A DNA stretch of 64,000 nucleotides from the NCBI RefSeq assembly GCF_004210375.1, contig NC_134834.1, positions 140,649,009 to 140,713,008 on the forward strand, given 5' to 3'. The notes under the pieces were generated by a model. That model searched no databases. It was not told the origin of the DNA and worked only from the letters and a program-made list of their open reading frames with translations. This stretch comes from Tachypleus tridentatus (lineage: Eukaryota; Arthropoda; Merostomata; Xiphosura; Limulidae). Position numbers and translations under genes: made by a program. Positions 24,717-36,115 of the stretch are shown piece after piece (the stretch's first letter is position 1; each line of letters opens with the position of its first letter).

Positions 24717-26825
24717 ATTAGCTGAAAACAAACGAAAATAGTTAACAACCCATTTCAATATTACCAAATGCATCCTCAAACAAAAACACTCATATATTTG
24801 ACTTTACTATACCTAATCCTATACTTACTAACAAAAAAAAGTAAACAAATAACAATACAAAACACACTGGTAACGAAAACGCTCGTGAATACTCTTAATA
24901 TAGTTAAGTTCTCTGCCCTAAAGCTGTGGGCGTGGCATACGACGTAGCGTAACCTGCCGACATAATTCGTATTAAAAATCATGATTTTGTTTAGTGTAAA
25001 AGAAAAAATTCACATGTTTTCTGTATGTTTCTTATGTTCCCAATTTATCATCCAATAAGTATGGGAACTTAATGGAAGAGTGTGTCTGCTTTCTAAGTTT
25101 TGATTCAGTTATTGAACAATTGTTTACCATTTTAGCTAATTGGAAGTTTCTAACATTGTAGATTAACTGAGAAAGAATGGTAGTAAATTAGTAGCTGGAG
25201 TGGACACTAAAAACAAGTTTACTGCATTTGAAATTATTTCATTTCTATATAATCATCAAGAGTTGGAAAATAAAAGGCTTTAAAATATTTAATTAAATTC
25301 ATAGTTTTCATTGCCATGCAGTTTCCAAAATACTCAGTTCGCATCTTAGTCCTTCACCCTCTTGTATCAAGACAAACTGTAGTGTGACATGAGACCAAAT
25401 CAACCTGCATGACACACACTATGTGTTATTAACAAGAGTGATAGTTTAGCGATTTTCTGCTTTCTGCAGCTCGAACTACGATGATTCAAACTAAATAACA
25501 TATTCAACTGGTGTGCTTTTCTGGACACTTGTATTACATACCAAATTTCAATCCATTTACGCGATATATAAAATTTCCAATTTTGACTTCTTATTACTTT
25601 TTCTTCACATTGAACATATAAAAATTTTATTTGATAGAAAACATATATACCTTATATGCATATTGTGGTTAACATAGTTGTCTAATCAGATTTCAAAATT
25701 ACTCCTATAACAAAATTCTTTAATTTTAATGAGCGACAAGGAAATTACTAATTTACCAACTCAGCGAAGAGTGAGCGTAAAAAAAAACAATACGAGAGTG
25801 CACAGTATTAATCAATATTATACTATTAGTCTTTGTCTACTACCAGGTTTCGTATTATTGGTACTGTTCTGGTAGCGCATTTAATCATTAGCATTTTCGT
25901 TATTTCTTTTAACATTTCAATAAGCAAGTACATATATTTATTTTTCTTAACTAGATAAATACTAAAAACGTCTCTTTGGAGATTTCTTCGTAAACACTTT
26001 TCAAGATGTCCCCAAACTGATCTACAGATGTTACACTGACTCGTGAGGGGTGTGTTGGAGCTTAAAGTGTAAAAATAATCGCAAAAAAATAAACATATAG
26101 GCTTAAAGTTTCAGACGTAGTGTTAACATTATTTCTTCAAATTATAAATTCGTATTTTAACTTTCCTAATTGTTACATTTTTTACACCTTGAGGTTCTTT
26201 GCTTACTTTATTTGCGACTGCATTTTCACTTCAAATTAGCTATCTTGTTTGTGGGATTTTGTAGAGATCTCTAGTTCCCCTTTTTAATAATCTTGTTTTC
26301 TTTATTTTTTATGTCTATTATGGACCTCCTTCCCTTTTTGAGCATTGTTAGTTTATTATACTTACTCGGGAAACAGTTACAACCTATCGACTGGTTTGAT
26401 GCAGATTGGATGACTATTGCTCCCAATATCATTGCCACAATGTTATCGTTAATAGTGGTGCTGCTTGTATGATTACATGATGATCAACATACTACATTTT
26501 ATGTATATGCTTTTACAATGTAAATAGTTACTATATTTATACCCTCAAGACACTACATTAAATTTATCATGGGAATCTGCAAACATTATTAAAGGGATTA
26601 GTGAACTATAGTGCAATTTCTAACCACATGCGTTTTATATATGTGTGCACATTCCACTACACACTGGCTAGAATATATATTAATTAGAAACCCTATAATC
26701 CGAGCGCTTTTTAAAGGTGGACCTTTCTTCTTCAAGGAGTAAACTGAACTTTATAGAGTTTTAAGATGGGAAGCCGTATATATATAGAAAGTCATATGAA
26801 TTTTTCAAGTTTATATATGCAAGTG
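24717..26825. other. Upstream flank of the EAR gene, no gene seen
   Basis: The promoter and any 5' UTR exon of the EAR gene should lie here, but no TATA box or other promoter element stands out from the AT-rich background. At 26705-26735 there is a worn CTGAAGA...GAAA-type motif on the minus strand (see findings). Confidence 0.35.
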
Positions 26826-26945
26826 TGTGTTTTCTTATAGCCACATCGGGCTATCTGCTGAGTCTACCGAGGGGAATCGAACCCGTGATTCCTTGATTTT
26901 AGCGTTATATATCCGTAGACTTATCGCTGTACTAGCGGGGGACTA
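26826..26945 (-). mobile_element. Val-tRNA-like SINE, 5' part, minus strand
   Basis: On the minus strand the tRNA-like head is readable: CGCTAGTACAGCGATAAG, CTACGGATATATAACGC, and a B box GGGTTCGATTCCCC followed by TCGGTAGACTCAGCAGATAG. In less worn copies the anticodon-like loop reads TTTACAA, that is TAC (Val). The 3' tail is short. Confidence 0.7.
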
Positions 26946-27501
26946 CATATATGCAAACATATATCTATCTATATATGTATATGTATACAATTCAAATATA
27001 AGACAATGTATCATAATATAACAGGATGTGTATACGAATAAGTATCTCTAATATTTATTATAGTTGTTATATTTCCACCTCCTCTTTGCTGACCATAATA
27101 AGGCTGGTTGCAGTTTTCTGCAGCTGGCTAGATTTCCTCTAAGATTGACATTTTGCATACTCTAAGAATCCAAAAACGGGCTAATTGACAGCTATGAATG
27201 GATTACATTAATAAATCTTAACCCTCATTTCTGGTGGAGTTTGGGTCGTGAAATATTTACGACCCTCTTCCACTTTGACGACCTGGTAGGCTGTTGTTGC
27301 TGCAAGCATTATCTGAAACAAAATATTCAATATAAGCCTATAAAACTTCTGTCACAGAATCGCCATCACTTTTGTCTTCTCCTGCTTTCAAAATTCTTAC
27401 CACTCCTTGTAGCCACCTCCAAAGAAGACCATTCTGTCTACAATATCTACAAAATTCGCAATCACGCAGTGTTGGATATAACTCGACATTTACCATCAGT
27501 C

Positions 27502-27770
27502 TGTTTGTTTGAATTCTGCGCAAAGCTACACATAAGCTATCTGCGCGAGGTGTCCCTAATTTATCAGTGTAAGATTAGAGGGAAGGTAACTAGTCATCAT
27601 CATCCATCGCCAGCTCTTGGACAACTCTTTTTTACAAACAAATAGTGGCATTGACGACCCTATTATAACGCTCTCACGACTAAATGGACGAGCATGTTTG
27701 GTGGGACGGGGATTCGAACTCGCGACCCTCAGATTACGAGTCGAGCGTCCTAATCACCCTACCATTAATC
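27502..27770 (-). mobile_element. Thr-tRNA-derived SINE, minus strand
   Basis: Read in reverse, all body blocks of the family are present: TCTGCGCAAAGCTACACATA, GCTATCTGCGCGAGGTGTCC, TAGAGGGAAGGTAACTAGTC, CGAGCATGTTTGGTGGGACG, then the B box GGGGATTCGAACTCGCGACC and CAGATTACGAGTCGAGCG. Moderately diverged. Confidence 0.85.
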
Positions 27771-28896
27771 ATTACCAGAATTGCCAATCCGATGCTCGTA
27801 ATTGAGCCTGGTACTATTTTTTAAAGTACTACTTAAATATTTCTTTTGTAAGAGACATGCTAGAACATGTGTAACATGGCCGAAATCGATTATGCAGTGT
27901 AAAAATCTGTGATCCTGTGAGCTTCTTCGTGTCCTAAAGGACAGGAACCCTATACATAAATAAATGATACGAGACATCAATACAGCTACAACAATAATTT
28001 AATAGTCGTTCTAGTACTTGTGCAGTGCTTGCCATAAAAACAATTAATTACATCCACAGCCTATAGGAAGCTATATACGTATGTGTGTAGTGGGTTATGA
28101 GGTTCCTTATAAGCCGCAGACTACATTAAAACGATAAGGTATGAACGGTTATCTGCTAGGTAACAAAATAAGCTCAAAAACTACCTTACACAATGTGGAG
28201 TTATGCGTTTAGTGATATTATTGAAGTATTAGTACAATATTTATAACCATTTTTGCTGTAGGCAGGTGGGAAAGTACTAAATACATATAATAAAAAAAAA
28301 CATATTGGTGATTCCCATTATGAATCACTGCCATAATAAATTCACGATAGTTGGATTATACAGTGACTAATGGTTGACTGGACTGTAACTTCAGTTGTTT
28401 TATACCGTATATTAAGCCAAATATTTCATTAATTACAACCTGGTTCTACTGGATACTGCTGAGACCGTCGTTGAATTTTAATATCATTCTCACTTGATTA
28501 AACCAGAAGACAAAGTAAGTTGTACATGGCATCATCTGACTTATAATTATAAAACCTACTGTAAAGAATCTGACTCATAATCACATATAGAAACCTAACA
28601 TTGGCAAGCCAGCTAGAATCTACAGTGTAAATAGCAAAAGACATATATAATAGAGGGCAAAGTAGGAATACAAATGCATAACCACAGTGGTGATGAAAGT
28701 ATTGTAGAGATCAGAACCATGCAAAAAAATCATGTTGACTGACTTTCATATGTGAATAGAGAAGGGTGGCCGACTTGGCCTCAAGGATAGTGATCCAAGA
28801 GTGTTTGTTAAATGATCTAGAGTGAGAAGAACACCAACTGAGAAGAGTGGAAGAAAGAGAAAGGAAGAAGAAAGAGAGAAAGAAGAAAAGAATTGC
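27771..28896. other. Intergenic, nothing recognised
   Basis: No gene, RNA gene or known repeat is visible. A purine-rich GAAAGAAG tract occurs near 28850-28890 just before the next SINE. Confidence 0.4.
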
Positions 28897-29030
28897 TTGT
28901 TTGTTTGTTTTTGAAGTTAAGTACAGATCAACACAATGGGCCATATCTGCTCTGCCCACCACTGGTATCTAAACCCAGATTCTAGCATTGTAAATCCATG
29001 GGACGTGCTGCTGTGCCACTAGGGAAGGCA
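28897..29030 (-). mobile_element. Val-tRNA-like SINE, minus strand
   Basis: From the tail inwards on the plus strand: TGTTTGTTTTTGAAGTTAAG, GGGCCATATCTGCTCTGCCC, ACCACTGGTATCTAAACCC and the tRNA-like head GCATTGTAAATCCATGGGAC with TGTGCCACTAGGG. Same family as 39040-39165 and 39848-39972. Confidence 0.7.
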
Positions 29031-29394
29031 AAGAAATGCCATCAACATCCGGTATTTCCAGGTGGTCACCTTCCCAAGTACTAACCGGGCCAAATGTTGC
29101 TTAGCCTAGGAAGAAAAGGGGAAAAAAAGAGAGATAATAGAAGCACAAAGAAGAATAAAAGAGAGAGGAGAGACAGAAAAAGAAAGAATATGGACACAAA
29201 CTGGGATCACCAAACTCAACCAACAGATAGAAAAAAAACCAAAAATGACAATGGGGTAAAAAAAAACACCCACACCAGGCTGCAAAAAGGAATGATCAAA
29301 AAGATGATATAAATGCTCTCTTGTTGAGTTATGATAGTTTTATCTAAAACCATATTTGGGAAAAAAAAATTATAGAGCAGCATGTCTCAGTCCT

Positions 29395-29900
29395 CTTCTC
29401 GCAGGAAAAACCTAGATAAGTATGTGGGCATGATATCAGAAGATGTCATGGGCTATAACACTTTAAAAATTGCCTTCCTGAAATGCTATAAACGCACCAA
29501 GGGATCCTTTTACTGAACGTTCAGTAAAGACAAACATAAAACTAGATAAATTGCATTTCATTTTGTGGAATATTTACCTTGATACTTCACAAGGTAGGCT
29601 AATATGGGAAAGTATGAAGATAGTTTTGAAGGACTGGCAGATCCAGTTATACGAAAACAGTTCATGATCACGTGCTTAACTAAATGTTACTGTTCCTAAA
29701 GGAGAGAATATTGAAAGACGGGGGCGAGATAATCAAACTGTCAGAACAATATATGGGAGCCCAAATAATAGGCAATTCTAAGACTAGTTGGTCGAAGTTG
29801 AAACCACGGATCACTGACCAGAAACAAAATGTTATCAAATGTGACAAGAAGTTAACACGAAAATGGAAAAAAGAGATGCTATGCTTCTTATAAAAGGGGT
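29395..29900 (+). pseudogene. Decayed LTR-retrotransposon gag (SCAN-like capsid) fragment
   Basis: The plus-strand translation, with one or two frame changes, reads KIAFLKCYKRTKGSFY, then IAFHFVEYLP, YEDSFEGLADPVIRKQFMIT and finally FLKERILKDGGEIIKLSEQY. This matches the gag of a group of invertebrate Gypsy-type elements with a SCAN-like capsid (usual form: LLKRYxLxxxGFRxKF, then QFxxRLxxYxxRW, then L.VREQF...C...L..FLRER.P....E...LAEQY). Stops occur near 29515 and 29695. No pol or LTR was seen nearby; the 3' end has been turned into the tandem array that follows. Confidence 0.65.
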
Positions 29901-30870
29901 TGAAAGTCTGTCACCAAGAAACAACAGTAGAAATAACCTCAATATAAGACAACTGGATCTACTCATAAATATGGTGTTGGCAAAAACCAAAACAAGAAAC
30001 AGAATGCTATCGAATGTGACAAGAAGTTAACACGGAAATGGAAAAGAGATGCTATGCTTCTTATAAAAGGGGTTGAAAGGCTGTCACCAAGAAACAACAG
30101 TAGAAATAACCTCAATATAAGACAACTGGATCTACTCATAAATATGGTGTTGGCAAAAACCAAAACAAGAAACAGAATGCTATCGAATGTGACAAGAAGT
30201 TAACACGGAAATGGAAAAGAGATGCTATGCTTCTTATAAAAGGGGTTGAAAGGCTGTCACCAAGAAACAACAGTAGAAATAACCTCAATATAAGACAACT
30301 GGATCTACTCATAAATATGGTGTTGGCAAAAACCAAAACAAGAAACAGAATGCTATCGAATGTGACAAGAAGTTAACACGGAAATGGAAAAAGAGATGCT
30401 ATGCTTCTTATAAAAGGGGTTGAAAGGCTGTCACCAAGAAACAACAGTAGAAATAACCTCAATATAAGACAACTGGATCTACTCATAAATATGGTGTTGG
30501 CAAAAACCAAAACAAGAAACAGAATGCTATCGAATGTGACAAGAAGTTAACACGGAAATGGAAAAAGAGATGCTATGCTTCTTATAAAAGGGGTTGAAAG
30601 GCTGTCACCAAGAAACAACAGTAGAAATAACCTCAATATAAGACAGCTGGATCTACTCATAAATATGGTGTTGGCAAAAACCAAAACAAGAAACAGAATG
30701 CTATCGAATGTGACAAGAAGTTAACACGGAAATGGAAAAAGAGATGCTATGCTTCTTACAAAAGGGGTTGAAAGGCTGTCACCAAGAAACAACAGTAGAA
30801 ATAACCTCAATATAAGACAGCTGGATCTACTCAAAAACATGTTGTTGGCAAGAACCAAAAAAAAATAAGG
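29815..30870. repeat. Tandem array, ~173-bp unit, about six copies
   Basis: The block GTGACAAGAAGTTAACACG starts at 29841, 30016, 30189, 30362, 30536 and 30710, giving spacings of 175, 173, 173, 174 and 174. Internal copies are almost identical; the first is the most different and continues the gag frame, so the array grew from gag sequence. The last copy breaks down at about 30835-30870. Confidence 0.93.
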
Positions 30871-30992
30871 CTGTCACCATGAATGCACCTGCTAGACAAA
30901 ATAAAATACAGATAACTCGTCAGTTTCACCACAAGGACATGGTAGCAACCAGAATAAGCAGTGCGTGATTAATGGCCGTCTCAAGTTACAAG

Positions 30993-31262
30993 GCCTGGTA
31001 TGGCCAAGCGTATCGTTCGACTCGTAATCCGAGGGTCGCAGGTTCGAATCCCGGTCACACTAAACATGCTCGCCCTTTCAGCCGTGGAGGCGTTATAATG
31101 TGACAGTCAAACCAATTATTCCTTGGTAAAAGAGTAGCCCAAGAGTTGGCGGTGGGTGGTGATGACTAGCTGCCTTCTCTCTAGTCTTACACTAGTAAAT
31201 TAGGGACGGCTAGCGCAGATAGCCCTCGGGTAGCTTTGTGCGAAATTCCAAAACAAACAAAA
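30993..31262 (+). mobile_element. Thr-tRNA-derived SINE, head of composite copy 2
   Basis: Head GGCCTGGTATGGCCAAGCG with a shortened D-arm, anticodon-like CTCGTAA, B box GGTTCGAATCCCGG, then the full body ending in CGGGTAGCTTTGTGCGAAAT and CCAAAACAAACAAAATAC. Compared with the SINE at 8274 it differs at a dozen or more positions, although the DNA that follows both is nearly identical. Confidence 0.85.
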
Positions 31263-31724
31263 TACAAAAGTACTTAATGTAGGGCTGCTTACAAGGAAGT
31301 AATACTAGCCCGTAGCACCAGGTGAACACAGATTACTCTTGAGTTTATTTAAATTTGCTAGTGGTTTCGATTTTAAAGTTTTCTAATTCTGAGTTAATTC
31401 AAAGGAAAACCTGCTCCTATATGTTGAATTATAGCGAGAGATTTCGTGAAGAAAAAAAAAATGGAGGATTTTAGCAAGTAAAGATTGGCAAATCAGAAAC
31501 TGGCTCGTGGCAAGTTTCTCTTTCAAATTAAAAATCAGAATAGTTATTATGGTAAACTTATTGTATGTGGACCTTCGAATCTTATACTATTCTTAAACGT
31601 TTCACTCACTTCTGTAACGCTCTCAAGCATATCATAGGCTTGAGTCTAACTTTCTGATATGCATTCCGGGATACTAGCTGTTAGGGCACACGACTAATAA
31701 CCGTGAAAAAAAAAAAATTGTTAT
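30993..31724 (+). repeat. Composite duplicated unit, copy 2 (SINE plus ~460 bp)
   Basis: The part 31260-31724 repeats 8545-9006 almost base for base. Copy 2 is followed at 31725-31768 by a SINE tail (ATAGCGCAGATAGCCCTCGA, then GCGAAATTC and an A/C tail), which copy 1 lacks. Confidence 0.85.
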
Positions 31725-31770
31725 AGCGCAGATAGCCCTCGAGTAGTTTAGCGCGAAATTCAAAAAACAA
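31664..31770 (+). mobile_element. Internally deleted SINE (head and tail only)
   Basis: TCCGGGATACTAGCTGTTAG and GGCACACGACTAATAACC look like a worn tRNA-type head; after an A-run the tail TAGCGCAGATAGCCCTCGAG follows directly. The middle of the SINE is missing. Confidence 0.5.
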
Positions 31771-34700
31771 AACAAACCTTCAACTTTTGAACTTTATCAC
31801 GACCTGCTCTGATTGAATGTTCTGGTATTAAAGTTTATATTTTTGCTATTGTTGCAAGGTGTTCAAGACATCCTCTACAGCAATAGGCCTAAAGTCATCA
31901 TGGAGATAGAAAGTTTTAGTCTAAATTTTACTATTAGTAAGCCCACTGGTAAAGTCACATTGTTTGCCAATATATCTGTCTTGGGATAATTCCCCGAAAT
32001 GATTAATGGGTTGGCACTATGGCCCCCTAGGGCCGGGCTGCCGATAATGACTATTTATGGTGGTACTGAAAAGTCTAGAAAGGTTTCCAACATCGAATCA
32101 ATAACCATAGTCTATCCAGCTTTTCGTGCCTCCCCTGTACCAAAGAGTGACAGGACGTGATAATATGTCCCATTATTAGGTATAGCACCATCACAGATGG
32201 GGCACTAAACCCCAAAAGAACATTATGATACTACTAAAGTTACTCTGAAGAGCATCCAAATATATTGAAGATAAAAGCAGAGCAGGCTATCTTTTATTTA
32301 CTTGAGTGTGTGTATAGAAGACAGATACCTAGCCATTTGTTTTTGGTGTTTATAAATACATTTTTTTACATAGGAGTGTACTCTTTCTTGGATGTGATTG
32401 TGCATGGAAGATTAGGGAGTGTCAGTTGTTTCCCAACAGTGTATGTATTTTCAAATTGTTTTTCCTTATTCATTTATTTATATTTGAGGCTATTATTTAT
32501 GTGCAGTGCGTAAGGTTTTAGAATTTTCACTTTATATTTGTACCTCTGCATGTCTTCATTTTTGTTGTACGAAGGGTTTTGTAATTACAGTATTTAATCT
32601 TCATATTTTTGCGTGTATTTTAAGTTACCTAAAAAGTAACTTTCAATATTTATTTCATTTCTGTATGATACATATGCACATTTATATATATATATATATA
32701 TAATATTCTTGTCACTCAGTGTTTCTCCGTGTCTCTTTATTTTCTCTTGTTTCTTTACTTCTAATTTGCATAAATGTGCGTGTACTTACGAGTTGCTTAT
32801 ATTTGCTAAAAGCTAGTTTCATGTATTTCTCAATTTTAAAAGATTTTTTTATTTTTCTTGTTCGTAAAAGATTACTTTTATTTAGTTAGTTTTCATTCTT
32901 TTAACAATATATTTTGTATTGTGTTTCACTCAAAAATTATAAATAAATATTGTGTTATTGTACTTGAGTTTCGAAGAGTTGCGTTGTTCATATGACGTGA
33001 AGAAAGAAATTTTAACAAAGTTCTTAACCATGTTACGAGTTCAAAGTTTATTGTTTTTAAGCTAAATTTTAAATGTTGGCTTGAGAAGAAGATATTGTTG
33101 TAGCATATCCAAATTGAAAGAATAACTGGCTGTTATATCCGTTACAGGCCGAATGGATGACCTCTATAACATATAGACAACGAATAATATTAGAGAACAA
33201 GGATCTTGAGGTGGAGTCAACTGGACAAATAAACCAAGTTTATCTGTTGCATTTTAGTTCTCAAGAGGTCACTTAAAACTGTAGATTTGATCATTGCCTT
33301 ATAGAATTGTCGATTGTAATTTTGTCAAGTAAGAACACTACTTTTTTCTCTTTTTTTTAGTTTAATAAGTTGTTTTTTTTTCTTTTTCTCGTTATTAAAT
33401 ATAATAGAAAAAAATCATGTAAGTTATATCACAATATTTCTGCTCGTTCCTGCTGTTAAAGCATTATGTCATTATAAAAATACCACATCTTCATATATTT
33501 TGGATTCAAACCAATGCTTCATTATGAACCAAAAAAAGGTCGTTGCATAGATTTGATTTCTATATAATTTTTCTCTCATGTGTCTCCGAACTGCTAACAG
33601 TCGAAATGAAATATTTTCACTCATAGCGCTACTTGTCTTCCGTCTGCATCTTTAAGCAACAAGAATTGACTCTTCTGTTCAATAATTCATTTCCTAAGGA
33701 AGAATTACCTCCATTTCATACCTTAACTTCAAGCTAAAATTTAATGTATGGTACAACATTTATCAACATCCTAAATTTATTTTTCTCTTCTGAGATAAAA
33801 GTACCATCAGTAATACATTTTGATGAGATTTAATAAAATATCTCACAGTTTGATGAAACTAAAATTGTCAGACTTTCAATCAATATAAAACCATTTTATT
33901 GGTATTTCCTGTTTGTTTTTGACCCATTGTAACACAGAAGAATAAAAATAGTTACCTGAAGGAAATACGTAGATGTGTATTTCTCTAAACTTTATGATAA
34001 CCAAAGTAATTAACAACATACCAAAGTTAATATTTCATTTTAACTGTAAATATACATGTTTGTATAATGAGTTAAACACAACACATAAAACAAAAACTAT
34101 ATATATATATTATGGCACGAAAATTTAAAAGAAGAAAATTTTACAAAAATCATTTTTGTATGATTCTGTACAGAAAAAAAAAGTCAGACCCCGTAGCTTT
34201 ATACTGTTTTACACAGTCTTTCCTTCACTACTACAAAGTTATTTAAACGTCATATTGAATTTTAGTTCGTCATATGTGCTCTAGCTACTTTATTACACTT
34301 CTGAAAATAATTTATTTTTAAAATTAAAATTTATTTGTAACACAGTTTGCAATGGAGGTAAAATTTTGTTATCACGAGGTTGAATAATACATTATGTAAG
34401 TTATTCTTTTCATGCAAGTAGATTTCTCAACACTGCATTATACACGTAAGATTTTCTTATGGGTCAGTCTAGTGGATTCAAGATTTATAAAATTCTGGAC
34501 AGATAATATTCATTGACAGATAAGACTGGAAATCCCAAATACGAAGGTGTTTGTTACTGGAAGAAGTGGCCATTTGAAATATGTGTAAATAACATATACC
34601 AGTAATTACCTCTTTTTTCATCCAGTTTATGAAGTTAGTAGATTAATCCAATAAACTTAACGTGAAAAACTTGAACTTTTTTCTGTGTCAGTTATTTTGC

Positions 34701-36018
34701 ACTTTCGACCTTTTTAACGATACTATTTCGGGGGATCTTAATCCAATGTTCATAAAGAATTACCTGATTTTTGCAACCAACATTTAATTTCATTATTATT
34801 GTTAGTTAGTTTTTATTTATATAGTTTTTAGAGGAGTTTTTTTTTGGGGGGTTGAAAAGTTCATTTGCTTCTATTTTCATGGAGGTTACTCATGAACAAA
34901 ATCATCTTATGGTTACTGGAAGAAAAGTCCATATTAGAACCTATCATAGTTTAGTAAGATCAAAGACATAAAACTGCTCGGTTGAAAATTTGCGATACAC
35001 TCATTCCTTACTTTCTAATAAGATATAAGTTCTGGTTGTATAACTTATTTGTATACATGAAACAAAGATATACATAAGAGTTTATTTCTGTTTGTCAGGT
35101 CTTCTTTGTACGTATGAATCGGATTGTTTACTGTACGTGTTGGTTCCTTATTGGCGATAAATGTCAACAATAAACAAAGAGCACACAATCCATTTGTTTT
35201 AAAATAATATAGTAAAACATGTCAGACGTATATAGATATGTTTATTATACTGTTAATTATCACAGTTGTATACAGAGCTTTAAATAATGTTCCCTTTCCA
35301 CGAAAAGTGCACACACTTGTTCAGTTACCTTAGAACCCAATTAACAAGATGAATTATTCTTCCCTACTCATTTGTTACAATATAACATGCGATAATTTTA
35401 CTTTAAAAATCGCCACTATATGCGTTTTATGGCTAAACTCACAGTCACGCAGTCTAGGCCCATCTATTTATCAATCTGATTATAATGAATTAACTTTATC
35501 AACGCATATATATATTCACGACACCAGTAAGGAACACTGCAGACACTATACTGTACGTTCTTGTGTGAGTTCTCGGAAAGTGTATAATACTGCTTGCAGG
35601 CATCTGTGCCCATTCCTAATAACATTACTTTCAGAAGGTTCGAGTAACATGACATCAGGTCAAAACAATTTAACTACAAAACTTATTATTAGTACACAGT
35701 TAAGTAACAAACCTCAGAGAAACTACCTCTTCTAAAAATAATTAACTTTAACACGTTCACTGTACTTAAACCATACAACTTATAGCACTCGCATTAACGT
35801 AAACAGTGGTGTATATTTAAAACTGTGCACAATTATCTTTTAGTGTTGTGATGTTTCTAGTAAAAATACATATCCGGTAGGCCAGTCAGTTAATTCCTCT
35901 GTCTTGAGGCTCAAATGACACTGGACTACAGAATGTAAATAATCTTCCTTTTTGAAGCCGAGTCTTCAAGAAAAACAAGCAGGAGTGATCTGATAAGTTC
36001 AAAATGTTTATTGATAAT
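31771..36018. other. Long AT-rich intergenic stretch, no gene seen
   Basis: The reading frames here look like background: low-complexity hydrophobic translations with no family resemblance. There is a TA microsatellite at 32681-32702, a T-rich stretch near 33341-33390, and a short GC-richer patch at 32015-32215 that I cannot identify. Confidence 0.4.
32681..32702. repeat. (TA)n microsatellite
   Basis: A run of about eleven TA/AT dinucleotides in AT-rich DNA. Confidence 0.8.
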
Positions 36019-36115
36019 TTTGTTTCTTTGTCTTTGGAATTAAGCACAAAGCTGTACAAAGCTGTTCTCTACTTATCACGGATATTGAAACCTTATCGAC
36101 ACAAATACATATCAC
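36019..36115 (-). mobile_element. Val-tRNA-like SINE, 3' part, minus strand
   Basis: TTTGTCTTTGGAATTAAGCA, CAAAGCTGTACAAAGCTGT, CTCTACTTATCACGGATATT and GAAACC follow the order of other minus-strand copies. The head is not recognisable. Confidence 0.5.

Noticed and set aside
27241-27645. Plus-strand frame of 134 codons
   Set aside because: Its second half runs antisense through the SINE at 27502-27770; the first half has no family resemblance.
29963-30336. Two identical 66-codon minus-strand frames
   Set aside because: They are the complement of the ~173-bp tandem repeat, shifted by exactly one unit.
32265-32703. Two hydrophobic plus-strand frames of 82 and 65 codons
   Set aside because: Low-complexity T-rich sequence running into a TA microsatellite; typical of chance frames in AT-rich DNA.
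35349-35735. Plus-strand frame of 128 codons
   Set aside because: No start context, splice context or motif; composition matches the background.
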